DNA from: Paralithodes platypus
Taxonomy: Eukaryota; Arthropoda; Malacostraca; Decapoda; Lithodidae
Assembly: GCA_032716605.1 (NCBI GenBank)
Contig: CM064501.1
Span: 26,803,968-26,867,967 of the forward strand
DNA length: 64,000 bases
Direction of reading: 5' to 3'
Shown here: positions 9,539-20,051 of the stretch, one piece after another
Layout: the number at the start of each line of letters is the position of its first letter
Position numbering within the stretch: the first letter of the stretch is position 1
Program-made: the position numbers and the translations under genes
The notes under the pieces: model-generated
Database searches by the model: none
The model's input: only the letters and a program-made list of their open reading frames with translations
What the model was told of the DNA's origin: nothing

Positions 9539-11082
9539 CGGTAAATTCCCGCGAGGCCAGGCATGTGTAGGGGTGTGGTACGGATGCCAGTTACCTCGCT
9601 AGGCTCATGCCAAGCGGTCAGAGCCCGCCGCGTGGACTCTCTCTCAGAGCCGATAATGTGCTCAACATCCCTTGCTACTTAAGTCGAGACCCGCGGGATA
9701 GGCCATGGTTCTCTCACTCGACTTAAGTCGGGCCCCGCGGCTTGAGTGTTAAGCATAATTTGATCTTCTTATAATCTGCTCTCAGATCGTCAGCATGGCT
9801 TCCTTAAGGGTCGCTCTACTGGTGATCTTCTTTCTTATCTTACTAACTCTCGGTCATCCTCCTTTCGGGACTATGGTGAGACTTTTTCTATTGCACTAGA
9901 CATATCGAAAGCCTTCGATAAAGTCTGGCACAAATCTTTAATTTCTAAACTACCCACCTTACGGTTTCTATCCCTCCATCTGTGCCTTTGTCTCTAATTT
10001 CCTTTCCGGCCGTTCCATAGCTGCGGTTGTGGACGGCCATCGCTCACTTTCTCACCCTATCAACTCCGGTGTTCCTCAGGGCTCTGTCCTATCTCCTATT
10101 CTCTTTCTAATTTTCATAAATGATCTTCTCAACTGTACCTCAAGTCCCATCCATTCATACGTAGATGACTCAATCTTACACTACTAAATTAGTTTTCCAG
10201 AACGCCCCATCCAGCAATCCCTCAAAGACAAACGTAATGAAGCCATAGAACACTTAAATTCTGTTCTAACTACTATTTCCAGTTGGGGCAGAGAAAACCT
10301 TGTTACCTTTAATGCTTCCATAACCCAATTTCTCCATCTATCTACCCGTCCGAAACTCCCAGCAGACTATCCCTTATTCTTCAACAATACAAAGATCAAT
10401 CCTTTATCTTCTCCCAATATTCTTGGTGTCTCTTTTTCTTTTGCTCTCATTTAGAAGGACCATATTACCAGTCTTGCTAAGGCAGCCTCCCAGAAGCTGG
10501 GTGTGCTCAACTGCCTCAGGGGGTACTTTACCCCTGCACAGCTTCTTGCTATGTACAGGGGCACAGTGCATCCTTGTATTGAGTATTGTTCTCATGTGTG
10601 GGGAGGTTCCTCTCACACCACTCTCCTTGACAAAGTTGAAAGGAAGGCCTTTCGTATCATTAACTCCCGTCCACTCACCAACTCTCTGCAATCTTTTTCT
10701 CTCTGCCGCAATGTTGCATCTCTCTCGCTATTCTATTGCTACTATAATAATCAGTGTTCCTCAGAGCTTTCCCAGTGTATACCACCTCCTCTACGTAGGG
10801 TACGTGGTAACACCTGTCTTGCAACACAATCCCACCCCTAGTCTGTGCAACTCTCCAACCCAAGAGTGAAACGTTACTCTCAAACTTTTTCTATTCAACA
10901 GCTGAGCTCTTGAATTCTTTCCCAGCATCAGGCTTTCCCTCTTCCTATGACTTAAATTGCTTCAAACTCAGCGTGTCCCTTGATTTTAGCCCTGTCACAC
11001 TTTCAACTCTGGGGGAGGCAATCGATACAGGCAGTTCTGCCTCTTGTCTACCGCACTCACATTTAAAAAAAGAAAACAAATT

Positions 11083-11663
11083 ACAAGCGTTAAATAGGTG
11101 CTGAACTTACATATACAAACATAGCAACAATATTATGCATACATCTATAAACCGGTACAGAACCATACATCAAATTAAACAATTAATTCATACATACACT
11201 GACGAGAAATCTGGTCACGTTCATACAATAACGAGTATTAGGTAATGAACATGTTTCAATAAATTGAAATGAGGGACCAGGTAATATATATATATGAACA
11301 GTCACCAAAGTTGGCTCTGACGTAAATATACAAACATAATTTATGAATGAATAATGCTGTTCAAACAAACACATGCGTGCATACAAGCAATGCAAAAGCA
11401 AGAACAATCCTTGCCCCATTCATATACTATAAACGCTAATACATTTTACATTTTGAATATGGAGTCACACTGGGTACAATATATAAACTGTAAGCATTTC
11501 CTCATGAAGAGATGCATACTGTACATATGACAAATGTTAGAACAAATGTTAACATAAACAATAAATACATGCACAAAATAATAGAACAAGTATATAATTA
11601 TTATATGTTAAATATTACAGTTCTGCGTCATGAAATGGATTTGTTTACTTTATATGTAAAACT
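11083..11663. other. unassigned AT-rich sequence
   Basis: Lies between two family-A LINE tails. No gene, RNA or repeat recognised apart from short TA runs. Confidence 0.4.
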
Positions 11664-12395
11664 ATGACCTACTCTTCAACAACATACAACTTAACCTTTC
11701 ATCTTCTCTTAATATTCTTGGTGTCTCTTTGTTTTCTGATCTCTCTTGGAAAGATCATATTACCACTCTTGCTAAAACAGCTTCCCAGAAGCTGTGTGTG
11801 CTCAACTTCCTCAGAGGGTTCTTTACCCATGTGCAGCTTCTTGCTCTGCACAGGGGCACAGTGCGTCCATGTATTGAGTATTGATCACACGTATGGGGGG
11901 TGGTCCTCTCACGCAGCACTTCTAGACAAAGTAGAAAATAAAGCCTTCCGTCTCGTTAACTCACGTCCACTCACCAATTCTCTGCAGTCTCTCTCTCTCT
12001 CTCTCTTCGCCGTATGTTGCAGCTTTCACTATTCTACCGCTATTATAATAATCAGTGTTCCTCAGAGCTCTTTCAACGTATACCACCCCCTCTTCGTAGA
12101 GCATGTAGCACCCATCTTGCAACATAATCCCACACCTACTCTGTGCAATTATCCAACCCAAGAGTGAAAGGTTATTTTCAATCTATCTTCTATTCAACAG
12201 CTGAGCTCTGGAACTCTCTCCCAGAATCAGTCGTTCCCACTTCCTATGATTTTAATTACTTCAAACTTCGTGTGTCCAAGCATTTTGGCTCGAACGTCCC
12301 TTAATTTTGGCCCTGTCATTCTTTCAATTCTGGGGGAAGCACTCGTCCCAGGCAGTTCTGCCTTTTGTCTACCTCACTCACATAGAAAACAAAAA
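11664..12395 (+). mobile_element. Jockey/I-like LINE family A, 3' fragment (copy 2)
   Basis: It matches copy 1 from the thumb-like region (PSSLNILGVSF) through LHRGTVRPCIEY, SHAALLDKVENKAFRLVNSR and the CSSELFQRIPPP block to the CACTCACATAGAAAACAAAAA tail. Two frames cover it (11664-12167 and neighbours), so frameshifts are present. It starts abruptly and is a 5'-truncated dead copy in the same orientation as copy 1. Confidence 0.85.
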
Positions 12396-12602
12396 TAGTC
12401 GACGTTTCATAATTAATGCATAGCAAAATACATTCACCAAACAGTAACTGTAGATATGCTTGCATACTTAATAATGTGCGATGTCAAATCAATATGTCAG
12501 AGATAATTTACACAGAAATAACACAAATCAAGAAATAGCCAATACGAGAGCATTATATACATGTAAGAAAATATGGTTGTATGGGGGAAAACTTGACTGT
12601 GT
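12396..12602. other. unassigned
   Basis: No recognisable feature. It precedes a dispersed repeat. Confidence 0.3.
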
Positions 12603-12840
12603 GTGTGGGTGTGTGGCAAACTTTAAGGAAGTCTGGCTACGGGAGGATTTTTTAAGCGGTGTGGACGGAATGGTGGGGTCTGGAGGGCAGCTGGTGAGGT
12701 GCGAGAGTGTGTTATTATTTAGTAGGACATTTATGAGAGTTTGCGGTATCCTGAACATGTCATTATTTAGTTTTATTGTGCTGGATGACTGCCGCCTCCA
12801 GATATTTTATCGTCCGGTTTGATTCTTCCTGCATCAATTT
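12603..12840 (+). repeat. dispersed repeat family Q (plus copy)
   Basis: It matches the reverse complement of 38999-39196. Blocks shared are GACGGAATGGTGGGGTCTGG, AGGGCAGCTGGTGAGGTG, ATTTATGAGAG and CTGGATGACTGC followed by GCCTCCAGATA. The frame 12481-12822 crosses it, but the other copy does not keep that frame, so coding is not supported. Class unknown. Confidence 0.65.
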
Positions 12841-12844
12841 GGCA

Positions 12845-13160
12845 TTAAGAACATAAGAACATAAGATAATGGGAGTCTGAAAAAAGCCGATCGGCCCACA
12901 AGAGGCAGATCCCTGTCACACCCAACACCAATTACAAGGCCCAATTATAGGCCCAACTCACAGAATACCTTGAGCACTGACCCTACCAAAACGGTCAGGG
13001 ATTAACACAAGATTATGGGGATCTGCTGAGCGCCGATTTGCCAACACCCAATCTATTCTGCTATCTGTACAATTTCACATGCTAATGATCACCCATTAAA
13101 TATCAAAGATTTGTCCATTGTATGTCAGGCTAGAAATCCTAACAACTTACAAAATACTAG
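12845..13160. repeat. dispersed repeat beginning AAGAACATAAGAACATAAG
   Basis: The repeated AAGAACATAAG words followed by GCCGATCGGCCCACAAGAGGCAG and a low-complexity body look like the abundant 3' tail of an interspersed family in crustacean genomes. The comparison is from memory and only one copy is in the window. Exact ends are not visible. Confidence 0.4.
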
Positions 13161-13800
13161 AACATTGATATATATATAACGCCTTTCTCCAGAGCCACAT
13201 AACTCGACATCTTCTTGTCCTCTTTACACATTCAAATGAAACCTATTTCGACACCATATACTTACACTTCACACTTCATACTTTTGTTCTCTGTCCACTG
13301 CCAGTATCTAGGGAAGCAACACCTACTTCAGGTATGTTAGTTTTGTTTTATTGTAACATCAACATTGGTTAGGTATCGCGACATCATAGAAACATATAGC
13401 GACTTGCTACATTGTTTTGTTTAGATTTGCGTATTTGTTTTAATGAGTTTGTTTATATATGATTTTGAGGTATTCTATAACACAGATACGTGTTTAATTT
13501 AGTTTTGTATTCAAATGTAACTTGTTAGGAGTAGTTTGTATCAATTATTTGTAATACTTATTCTTTCAATTAACAGGATGCGCTCTTTACGTGTCACCTA
13601 ATGGCTCCCGAGCCCTTCCTTTACCACTTATATATATTATGTTGATTATGATAATTTATGATTTTAAGGATATATCAATTTATAAACATGAATTTAATTT
13701 TCTATTTCAATGTAATAATTATGTAGAACGCCACAAAGAGTATTAACTATAATTGTTTACTCCTAAAATGTACAGGTTTGTATGCATGATTTTATAATTT
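13161..13800. other. unassigned AT-rich sequence
   Basis: No gene recognised. It leads into a Penelope-type hammerhead-like motif at 13807. Confidence 0.3.
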
Positions 13801-13806
13801 CTTTGC

Positions 13807-13837
13807 CTGATGATTCTAAAAAACATGGCGAAACGTC
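13807..13837 (+). ncRNA. hammerhead-ribozyme-like motif (Penelope-type end)
   Basis: CTGATGA at 13807-13813 is followed by GAAAC at 13830-13834 and GTC at 13835-13837, the order expected of a minimal hammerhead core with a very short stem III. The 16-base stretch between them does not form a clean stem II, so it may be degenerate. Similar motifs lie in the Penelope-like copies at 48.9, 51.2 and 54.2-54.7 kb. Confidence 0.45.
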
Positions 13838-13882
13838 GGGAAAAATACATAAACTATTCATGTATCCCTCCCTTGCTAGCAA

Positions 13883-14062
<180 letters not shown>

Positions 14063-14089
14063 GTAAACGTGTCATCAAGCCGACAAATC

Positions 14090-14985
14090 AATGGAGTGAG
14101 ATAATATACGGGGGATTAATAGCTGGCTGGCTGGATGTATGTGGAATGACAGAGACCAAATGGAAAGGTTCAGATGTGAGAGAGTGGGAGTGTGGAATGG
14201 GTGTGTGTGCTGGAGTGAGTGAAGGAACAGCGAGAGAAGGTGCGTGTTTGTTTGTAAGTAGCAAATGGAAGGAATGTGTAAGAGAGTATGGGTCTGTGGG
14301 TTCAAGGATTGTGTGGGTGAGAATGAAAGTAGGAATACAAACGTGGGTGATTGTGTGTATGTATGCCCCGACAGAGAATAAACTTGAAAGAAAGAAAGAG
14401 GAGCTCTGGATGAATGTGGAGGCGTGCCTGGAGAAGTTTGACAAGAACGAAAGAATATTTCTGATTGGGGATATGCATGGTAAGATGGGTGATAGGAAAG
14501 TTGAGGGAGTGGTGGGAGGGTGGGTGTACCATCAGAGGTGAATGGGAATGGTAGAGCCAGCAAACATAGCTGGATATGGTATGGGAGGGAGAAGAAGAGA
14601 AGTAGTGGAGGAGGAGGTGGGGATCAGGAGGTCGGAAGTGTGGGAAGCCATGAAAAGAGTGAAGTTGGGGAAAGCACCAGGAACAGATGGAGTGTGTGGG
14701 GAAATGTTGAGGTATGGTGGTGAGATAGTGATCGAATGGGTATGGAAAATGTGCAAACTAGCATGGGAGAAGGGGAGTGCAACCGATGACTGGAAGACTG
14801 GCATAATAGTCCCCGTATATAAGGGCAAAGGGGAAAGAGGAGTGTGTGGTAACCACCGAGGAATATGTCTTCTAAGCATAGTAGGGAAGGTATACAGTAG
14901 GGTAGTGATTGAGAGAGTGAGAGTGAGAACAGAGAAATGGATAGGCGACGAGCAGGGAGGTTTAGGAAGGGAAGAGGATGTGTAG
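14090..14985 (+). pseudogene. RTE-like LINE: endonuclease fragment and N-terminal RT
   Basis: The frame to 14541 carries APE-type endonuclease blocks: MTETKWKG (metal-binding Glu), IVWVRMKV, VCMYAPTE and FLIGDMHGKMGD (Asp-His where Asp-Asn is usual). The enzyme nicks target DNA to prime reverse transcription. It is 5' truncated; residues upstream of about 14090 come from the microsatellite. From 14542 a second frame starts within the linker and enters RT (LGKAPGTDGVCGEML, WKTGIIVPVYKGKG, NHRGICLLS, EQGG). The linker between the endonuclease and RT is much shorter than expected, suggesting an internal deletion. The frame is lost near 14955-15041. Confidence 0.8.
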
Positions 14986-15041
14986 ATCAAATTTTTACCC
15001 TGAATTGTGTTGTGTAGAAATATCTGGAAAAGAAACAAAAG

Positions 15042-16163
15042 GTGTATGTTGCCTTTATGGACTTGGAGAAGGCCTATGACAGAGTGGATAGAGAAGGTTT
15101 GTGGAAAGTACTTAGAATATACGGAGTAGATGGCAAGTTGCTGAAAGCAGTGAAGAGCATGTATGAGGGTGCAAAGGTGGCAGTACATGTGGAGAGTGAG
15201 CAGAGCGAGTTCTTTGACCTGAATGTTGGTTTGAGACAGGGGTGTGTGATGTCCCCGTGGTTGTTGTTTACTGTATATATGGATGGAGTCATGAAAGAAA
15301 TACTATCAAGAGCAGTGGATGTTGGTGTATCGCTGAAAAGGGAGGGAATTGAGTGGAAGCTACCTATACTGCTGTTTGCGGATGATACAGTTCTGATGAG
15401 TGATAATGAATGGGAGTTGCAGGGTCTGGTAAATGAGTTTGAAACAGTGTGCGAAAAACGGAATTTCAAGGTAAATGCGGGGAAGAGCAAGGTTATGGTC
15501 TTCGAAAGGGGTGAAGTCACAGAGTGTGAGGTGAAGCTGAACGGTCAGGCTATGGAGATCGTCAACTCTTTTAAGTATCTGGGCAATGTGTTGAGTAAAG
15601 ATGGGACTATGGATGAAGAAGTGCGGGAGAGGGTACAACAGGGTAAGAGGGTTGTAGGAACGCTAAAAGCAGTAACAAGAAATAGGGTGGTCAGTATGGA
15701 AGTGAAGAAGTCCTTGCATGACAGTGTGGTAATCCCGACACTGACTTACGGAAGCGAAGCATGGACGTTGGTTGAGAGACCAAGAGTGAGAGCAGTGGAA
15801 ATGAATTACTTAAGAAGTGCATGCGGAGATACAAGGAGGGATAGACAGACTAATGAGGAAGTAAGAAGGAGGTGTGGTGTGGAGGTAGATGTGCTGGAAA
15901 GTGTGAAAAGGAACAACTTGAGATGGTTCGGCCATATGGAACGTATGGAAAGCGAGAGAATGACTAAGAGGGTGTACGAGAGCGAGGTGGAGGGACAGAG
16001 AGGGAGAGGTAGACCGAATGAGAGGTGGAAGGATGGAGTGAGGAAGTATATGAACGAAGGCGGTGCTGGTTGGGGGGAGGGGCGTCGACTGACTGGGGAC
16101 AGAGGTGCATGGGGTCGGTTCGTTCGTGGCCACCCCTTCGGGGATCACGGCGTCGGGCAGTAG
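15042..16163 (+). CDS. RTE-like LINE RT and C-terminal region
   Basis: An open frame of 373 codons begins in the RT palm: YVAFMDLEKAYDRVDREGLW (first catalytic Asp), GLRQGCVMSPWL, and the LLFADDTVLMS box with the Asp pair. It continues with NAGKSKVMVF, FKYLGNVLSKDG, LTYGSEAWTL and the C-terminal LRWFGHMERM motif typical of RTE-type elements. The ATG at 15042 is only the first Met after a frameshift; homologous frames extend upstream on the plus strand. A TAGATAGATAGAT tail follows the stop, as expected for RTE-type 3' ends. Fragments of the family occur at 1-82, 3740-4570 (minus), 25495-25970 and 31393-33125. The clade call rests on these motifs and the tail. Confidence 0.85.
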   Translation: MYVAFMDLEKAYDRVDREGLWKVLRIYGVDGKLLKAVKSMYEGAKVAVHVESEQSEFFDLNVGLRQGCVMSPWLLFTVYMDGVMKEILSRAVDVGVSLKREGIEWKLPILLFADDTVLMSDNEWELQGLVNEFETVCEKRNFKVNAGKSKVMVFERGEVTECEVKLNGQAMEIVNSFKYLGNVLSKDGTMDEEVRERVQQGKRVVGTLKAVTRNRVVSMEVKKSLHDSVVIPTLTYGSEAWTLVERPRVRAVEMNYLRSACGDTRRDRQTNEEVRRRCGVEVDVLESVKRNNLRWFGHMERMESERMTKRVYESEVEGQRGRGRPNERWKDGVRKYMNEGGAGWGEGRRLTGDRGAWGRFVRGHPFGDHGVGQ

Positions 16164-16237
16164 ATAGATAGATTAATAGCCATATATTATTAGTTGTATG
16201 GTCGTGGGGTGAGACATGACCATTATTACAACATTAA

Positions 16238-16441
16238 CCCCTTCTGTACCGGTGCCGTTCTTTTAACTTTATTCTGGCTACTATGGGATGATTTTATTCA
16301 GCTTAAAAAGGGCCTCCAGTAATTAACAGGCTTTAAACTCTCATCTAACCCTTTTTATTACCACAGATCCTTCTTTAGCTGCGCAAAATTGTCAAAATAT
16401 AGTTAGAAAAAAATTGAAAAACGTCGTCGGTAAAGAAGAGG
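16238..16441. mobile_element. TTAA MITE (204 bp)
   Basis: TTAA flanks (16234-16237 and 16442-16445) and imperfect inverted ends CCCCTTCTGTACCGGTG against CCTCTTCTTTACCGACG. Ends resemble those at 36208-36896 and 36110 (CATTCAGTACGG, GGTACTGAAGGGG). Non-coding. Confidence 0.72.
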
Positions 16442-16512
16442 TTAATCGAAAACACTACGCACAATGTATTAATATGAGAGGTACTGGACCACTCTGATAT
16501 TCTGGGCATTAA

Positions 16513-16886
16513 GGGGGGTCACCTGCTTTGTTTCTCTTTCTCTCCTTTTGTTTCTTTCTCTGGCTTGTATTCATTCGGCCCCATTCAGTCACCTGTTTTA
16601 AGACGTTTATCCCCATCCAGGTGTCAATTTCTTCCTGGCGAGCGCTAGGAAGCCAGCATTGAATGGAGAAATCAGGCTTCGCCGGAGAAATCTTTTTATC
16701 GAAAAATGTACAAATTAGCTTGCTGTCAAAACAAAAATATATATATGTTGGCTCGCTACCGCTCGCCAGGTAAATACTGACACCTGGATGGGGGTTAACA
16801 TCTTAAAACAGTAGGCTAAATGGGGCCGAATGGATACAAGCCAAAGAGAGAGGGAGAGAAAGAGAACAAATGCGACGTGGGCTCCC
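16513..16886. mobile_element. TTAA-bounded fold-back element related to family R
   Basis: It is bounded by TTAA at 16509-16512 and 16887-16890 with ends GGGGGGTCACC and GGGCTCCC. The arms pair over most of their length: TTTGTTTCTCTTTCTCTCC, GGCTTGTATTCATTCGGCCC, ATCCAGGTGTCA and CTGGCGAGCG all recur inverted on the right. The central part is related to family R. No coding potential. Confidence 0.7.
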
Positions 16887-16890
16887 TTAA

Positions 16891-18003
16891 CAAACATTAG
16901 TATCAGAGTTGTTATTGATTAATTTATTAACAATGACCGCCAATACTAAAGATCTGAACAATATGATTAATGTTAATTATATCTATTAAATATATAGTAT
17001 GTTTATGTTGTTGTTAGAGTTTTCAAAATGGCTTATTTGTAGATTAAATGCTACATTTTTGGATTGCCCGTTACAGTTATAATCCCTCAAAATGTCATGA
17101 ACATCTGACTGTTTTCATTATAATTATGAAAAGTGTATTGACTGGAAAATTAATACAACAATAAACACAAAATAATACCCTATATCATCAATTCCAATTA
17201 TTATAAATTACCTCCACAACGGTTATCAATGCATAATAACAAATATAGGTCCAGGAATTAACAGAAAAATTAACATACGCAATATGTACTGTTTATTTAA
17301 ATTTCTCATATAACCAATAATCCAATATGTGCATGCTGTGAAGCGAGTGAAGGACAATAACAAGACAATGTCAAGTTAGATTTTCAAATACAAGTATTCG
17401 TAGTGTTGTGTATGTACCTTGCGGCACTCCTGTATGTCATATACACATCTTTGCCAAACTAATTTCAACATGATCAACAAGTAATTATACAATCCAAAAT
17501 TGTATTCCGGCCCAATATAAAAATAAGATCCCAATAATAAATAATAGACTGCTACCAATAATAGGTGGTACGTGTGTCAGTGACAGTTGACATAATTATG
17601 GGCCAAGCAGAGTAAATATTTGTCTGTAATTGAAGCCAATTAACTGTTCATCTGATATAATTCCTAATATGCAAGGCCACCCATGCGAAGTTTGTTTTGA
17701 AGAGATTTGAGATAATTGTTCACCAAAACTTTAACATTTTGAAATGTCGTGTACGACATTGGCAGATTATTCCATAATTTATAACCAGGAAAGGAATATA
17801 AAAGGAATGTTTTTAGTTTTTGTCTGTGTGTAAATTAAGGGTTTTTCGGATGATTGTATATCCGTTTCTTATATGTAATTTTAATTGTCTGTTGTGGAGC
17901 ATTTACGACATTTATCTACATTGTCACTTTTACTCAATTGAAAAAAGTCCCCTCTTATTCTGTGCTTCGTAAAGTTAAATATATTTATTCAATCGCCCCT
18001 CTT

Positions 18004-18006
<3 letters not shown>
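16891..18006. other. unassigned AT-rich sequence
   Basis: No gene, RNA or repeat family recognised. Short frames (for example 17558-17376 on the minus strand) lack any supporting feature. Confidence 0.4.

Positions 18007-18048
<42 letters not shown>
18007..18048. repeat. (TA)n microsatellite
   Basis: About 20 TA units. Frames through it are artefacts. Confidence 0.95.
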
Positions 18049-18051
<3 letters not shown>

Positions 18052-18540
18052 AGTCTGGAATACACTATATTTCCTCTTTACTGCATAGGAAGAGGTAGAG
18101 TTTGGGAAGTATATAACAAACAATAAGAAACAGATATCGACCTGACATGAATTATCTTCCTTGATGCTAGAGTTATAATTGTTCTTGAAATACGACGCCA
18201 AAATACTTTCCCTCCTAGATCTCTTCCCTTGAATTGACGTCTTCACAACCAATATCCCACGCCATCGATCGTTATCTCAAAACACACCCACATTTCTCCT
18301 CGAGTCATCTCTCTCTCTCTCTCTTTCTCGTGGACCGAATATCCGCATCAGCGGATTCGGATATTATACGGATATCTTTAATAAGTCATAAGTCATAACT
18401 GTATATAGCTATTAATAATTATACAGGCCGTGAAGGTAATGCCAAATAACGCATATTGTGATAATGCCACATCACAGTTTTAATATATGTTAAAGACATA
18501 CGCTCAGAATGTAAACATTCGGATTTCTGAACGAACATAA
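18049..18540. other. unassigned, with short (TC)n and a palindrome
   Basis: Contains a short TC run near 18309-18328 and a near-palindromic GAATATCCGC...GCGGATTCGGATATT patch at about 18337-18372. Nothing else is supported. Confidence 0.4.
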
Positions 18541-18559
18541 CTATGACACTGTAGACTAC

Positions 18560-20045
18560 TCCATTACTCATCCCCTTATTTGTTTGCATGAGCTGTAGCT
18601 AAGCTCTAGCTTAACTGCCCTGTAGTTGCTTTGCATGTAATTTTGCTGTGTTTTTGACTGATAAACGTTTGTTTACCGAGATTGCTTTTGTTTACATTTG
18701 TACCGGTTAGTGACGACCGACGCTCTACAGTAAACAAACTATTTGCTTGTTTCATATTATAAAGTTCTAGCAATTATTGTAGATATTTTAGCCCTCACTG
18801 TAGTTAAGTGCTTAGCAAACCACCCAGTAGTTATCTTGCATGACATTGTACTGTAGTTTTGACTGATAAACGTTTGTTTTTCAAAATTCTATTTGTCAAG
18901 TTAGTAGGCTAGAGACGCCGCCGATACCAGCGCCACCTGTGTACGCATAAACAAACCCTCTTCTTGTATTTTATATATCAAAGTCTAGCCAGTACTGTAC
19001 TTGGTTGAACTTTTTATCTTGGTTATCTATATAAATCGCACACACTAACATTTGTCAAGATAGTTTTAATATTGGGTTAGAATAATTATTTAGTTACTGT
19101 AATACTTTTTGATAGCCTATTTATTAATCGCATTTCAGATACTTGTCACCATATTAATAGGCCTCTCACACTCTTGCCAGGGATATTACTAACTCCATTA
19201 TTATTATTGTGTCGACCACTGTATAAACTAATATACAGGCTTTAGCCTAACTGTGTCATACTGCTAACATCATTTTATTTTTATTTTCTGGAATAAAATT
19301 GTGTTTTATTGCTAACATATTCTTTTTGTGATCAACATATTCTGTTTGTGATTTACAGGCATTAATTGTACCATATTGCTAACCAATATTTGTTGTTACT
19401 GTACTGTATACTGCTTTCCAGTTTTCTCACTAGGCTAAATTAACCCTCTCCCACTTTTTTTCCCAGTAAATTTTGTAACAAATTACTAGTCCATTTACAA
19501 TTTTCAGGCTTTAACTGTGTCATACTGCTAACATCAATGTTTGTTATATTTTCAGGCATAAATTGTGTTCTATTGCTAACATATTTTTTGTGATTTACAG
19601 CCATAATATTCTTTTTGTGATTAACATATTCTTTTTGTGATTTACAGGCATTAATTGTACCATACTGCTAACAAATATTTTTGTTACTGTACTGTATACT
19701 GTTTTCCAGTTTTTTCACTAGGCTACATTAACCCTCTCCCACTGTTTTTTTCCAGTAAATTTTGTAACAAATTTCTAGTCCATTTGTGATTTTCAGGCAT
19801 TAACTGTGTCATACTGCTAACATCAATTTTTGTTTTATTTTCAGGCATAAATTGTGTTCTATTGCTAACATATTTTTTGTGATTTACAGGCATATTAATT
19901 TTATCATATTGCTAACAAAATTTTGTGTGATTTTCAGGAATTAATTGTATCACATTGCTAACATACATTTTTTGTGATTTTCAGGCTTTAATTGTACCAT
20001 TTTGCTAACATAAATTTGTGTGATTTTCAGGCATATTGTGATTAT
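18560..20045 (+). repeat. tandemly repetitive leader of the CR1-like LINE
   Basis: Two nested periodicities are visible. Near 18600-18900 a ~230-bp unit (TGACTGATAAACGTTTGTTT with flanks) occurs twice. From about 19230 to 20040 a short unit of roughly 45-60 bp recurs many times, built around TTTTCAGGC or TTTACAGGC, then ATTAATTGTACCAT, then TTGCTAACA. A longer unit of about 290 bp (19375-19601 against 19664-19889) repeats the block with CTGTACTGTATACTG and ACCCTCTCCCACT. The array ends directly at ORF1, so it is probably the element's 5' untranslated and promoter region. Each unit contains a 3' splice-site-like pyrimidine-AG. Confidence 0.65.
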
Positions 20046-20051
20046 ATCGTC

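Larger units (their letters stand above)
7866..9748. mobile_element. TTAA MITE family M480, copy 1, split by LINE-B
   Basis: TTAA at 7862-7865 and 9749-9752 duplicates the LINE-A site AAATTTCTTAAGCA, which is seen uninterrupted in the other LINE-A copies. The left 235 bp (to about 8099) and right 210 bp (from 9538) resemble the two ends of the 480-bp MITEs at 23924, 36328 and 57437. Shared blocks are CCCTTA-type termini, GAAAGGGCG, AGAGCTTTCCAATGACACC and ACGAGTGCAAAAACCCTAAA. The middle is occupied by LINE-B. The right end contains the palindrome CGACTTAAGTCG. It is the most divergent copy of the family. Confidence 0.75.
3067..11082 (+). mobile_element. Jockey/I-like LINE, family A copy 1, split by four insertions
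   Basis: A single LINE copy survives as five collinear pieces: 3067-3275, 6264-6363, 6852-7186, 7608-7861 and 9753-11082. They are ordered as in the minus-strand copies at 25.97-31.0 kb. The first pieces are the linker between endonuclease and RT ([16 protein letters not shown], then [12 protein letters not shown]). Later pieces hold RT (LDISKAFD, a damaged YADD box, PCIEYCSHVWGG) and the 3' tail (LWNSLPES-like, ending near CTCACAT plus A-rich). Frameshifts and stops occur in every piece, for example near 9960 and 10185, so it is dead. It is 5' truncated at about 3067. The insertions are a hAT-like element, two TTAA MITEs, and a TTAA MITE carrying LINE family B. Confidence 0.85.

Noticed and set aside
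14075..16148. Long minus-strand frames opposite the RTE element
   Set aside because: Antisense shadows of the endonuclease and RT; low-complexity Ser/Thr/His composition.
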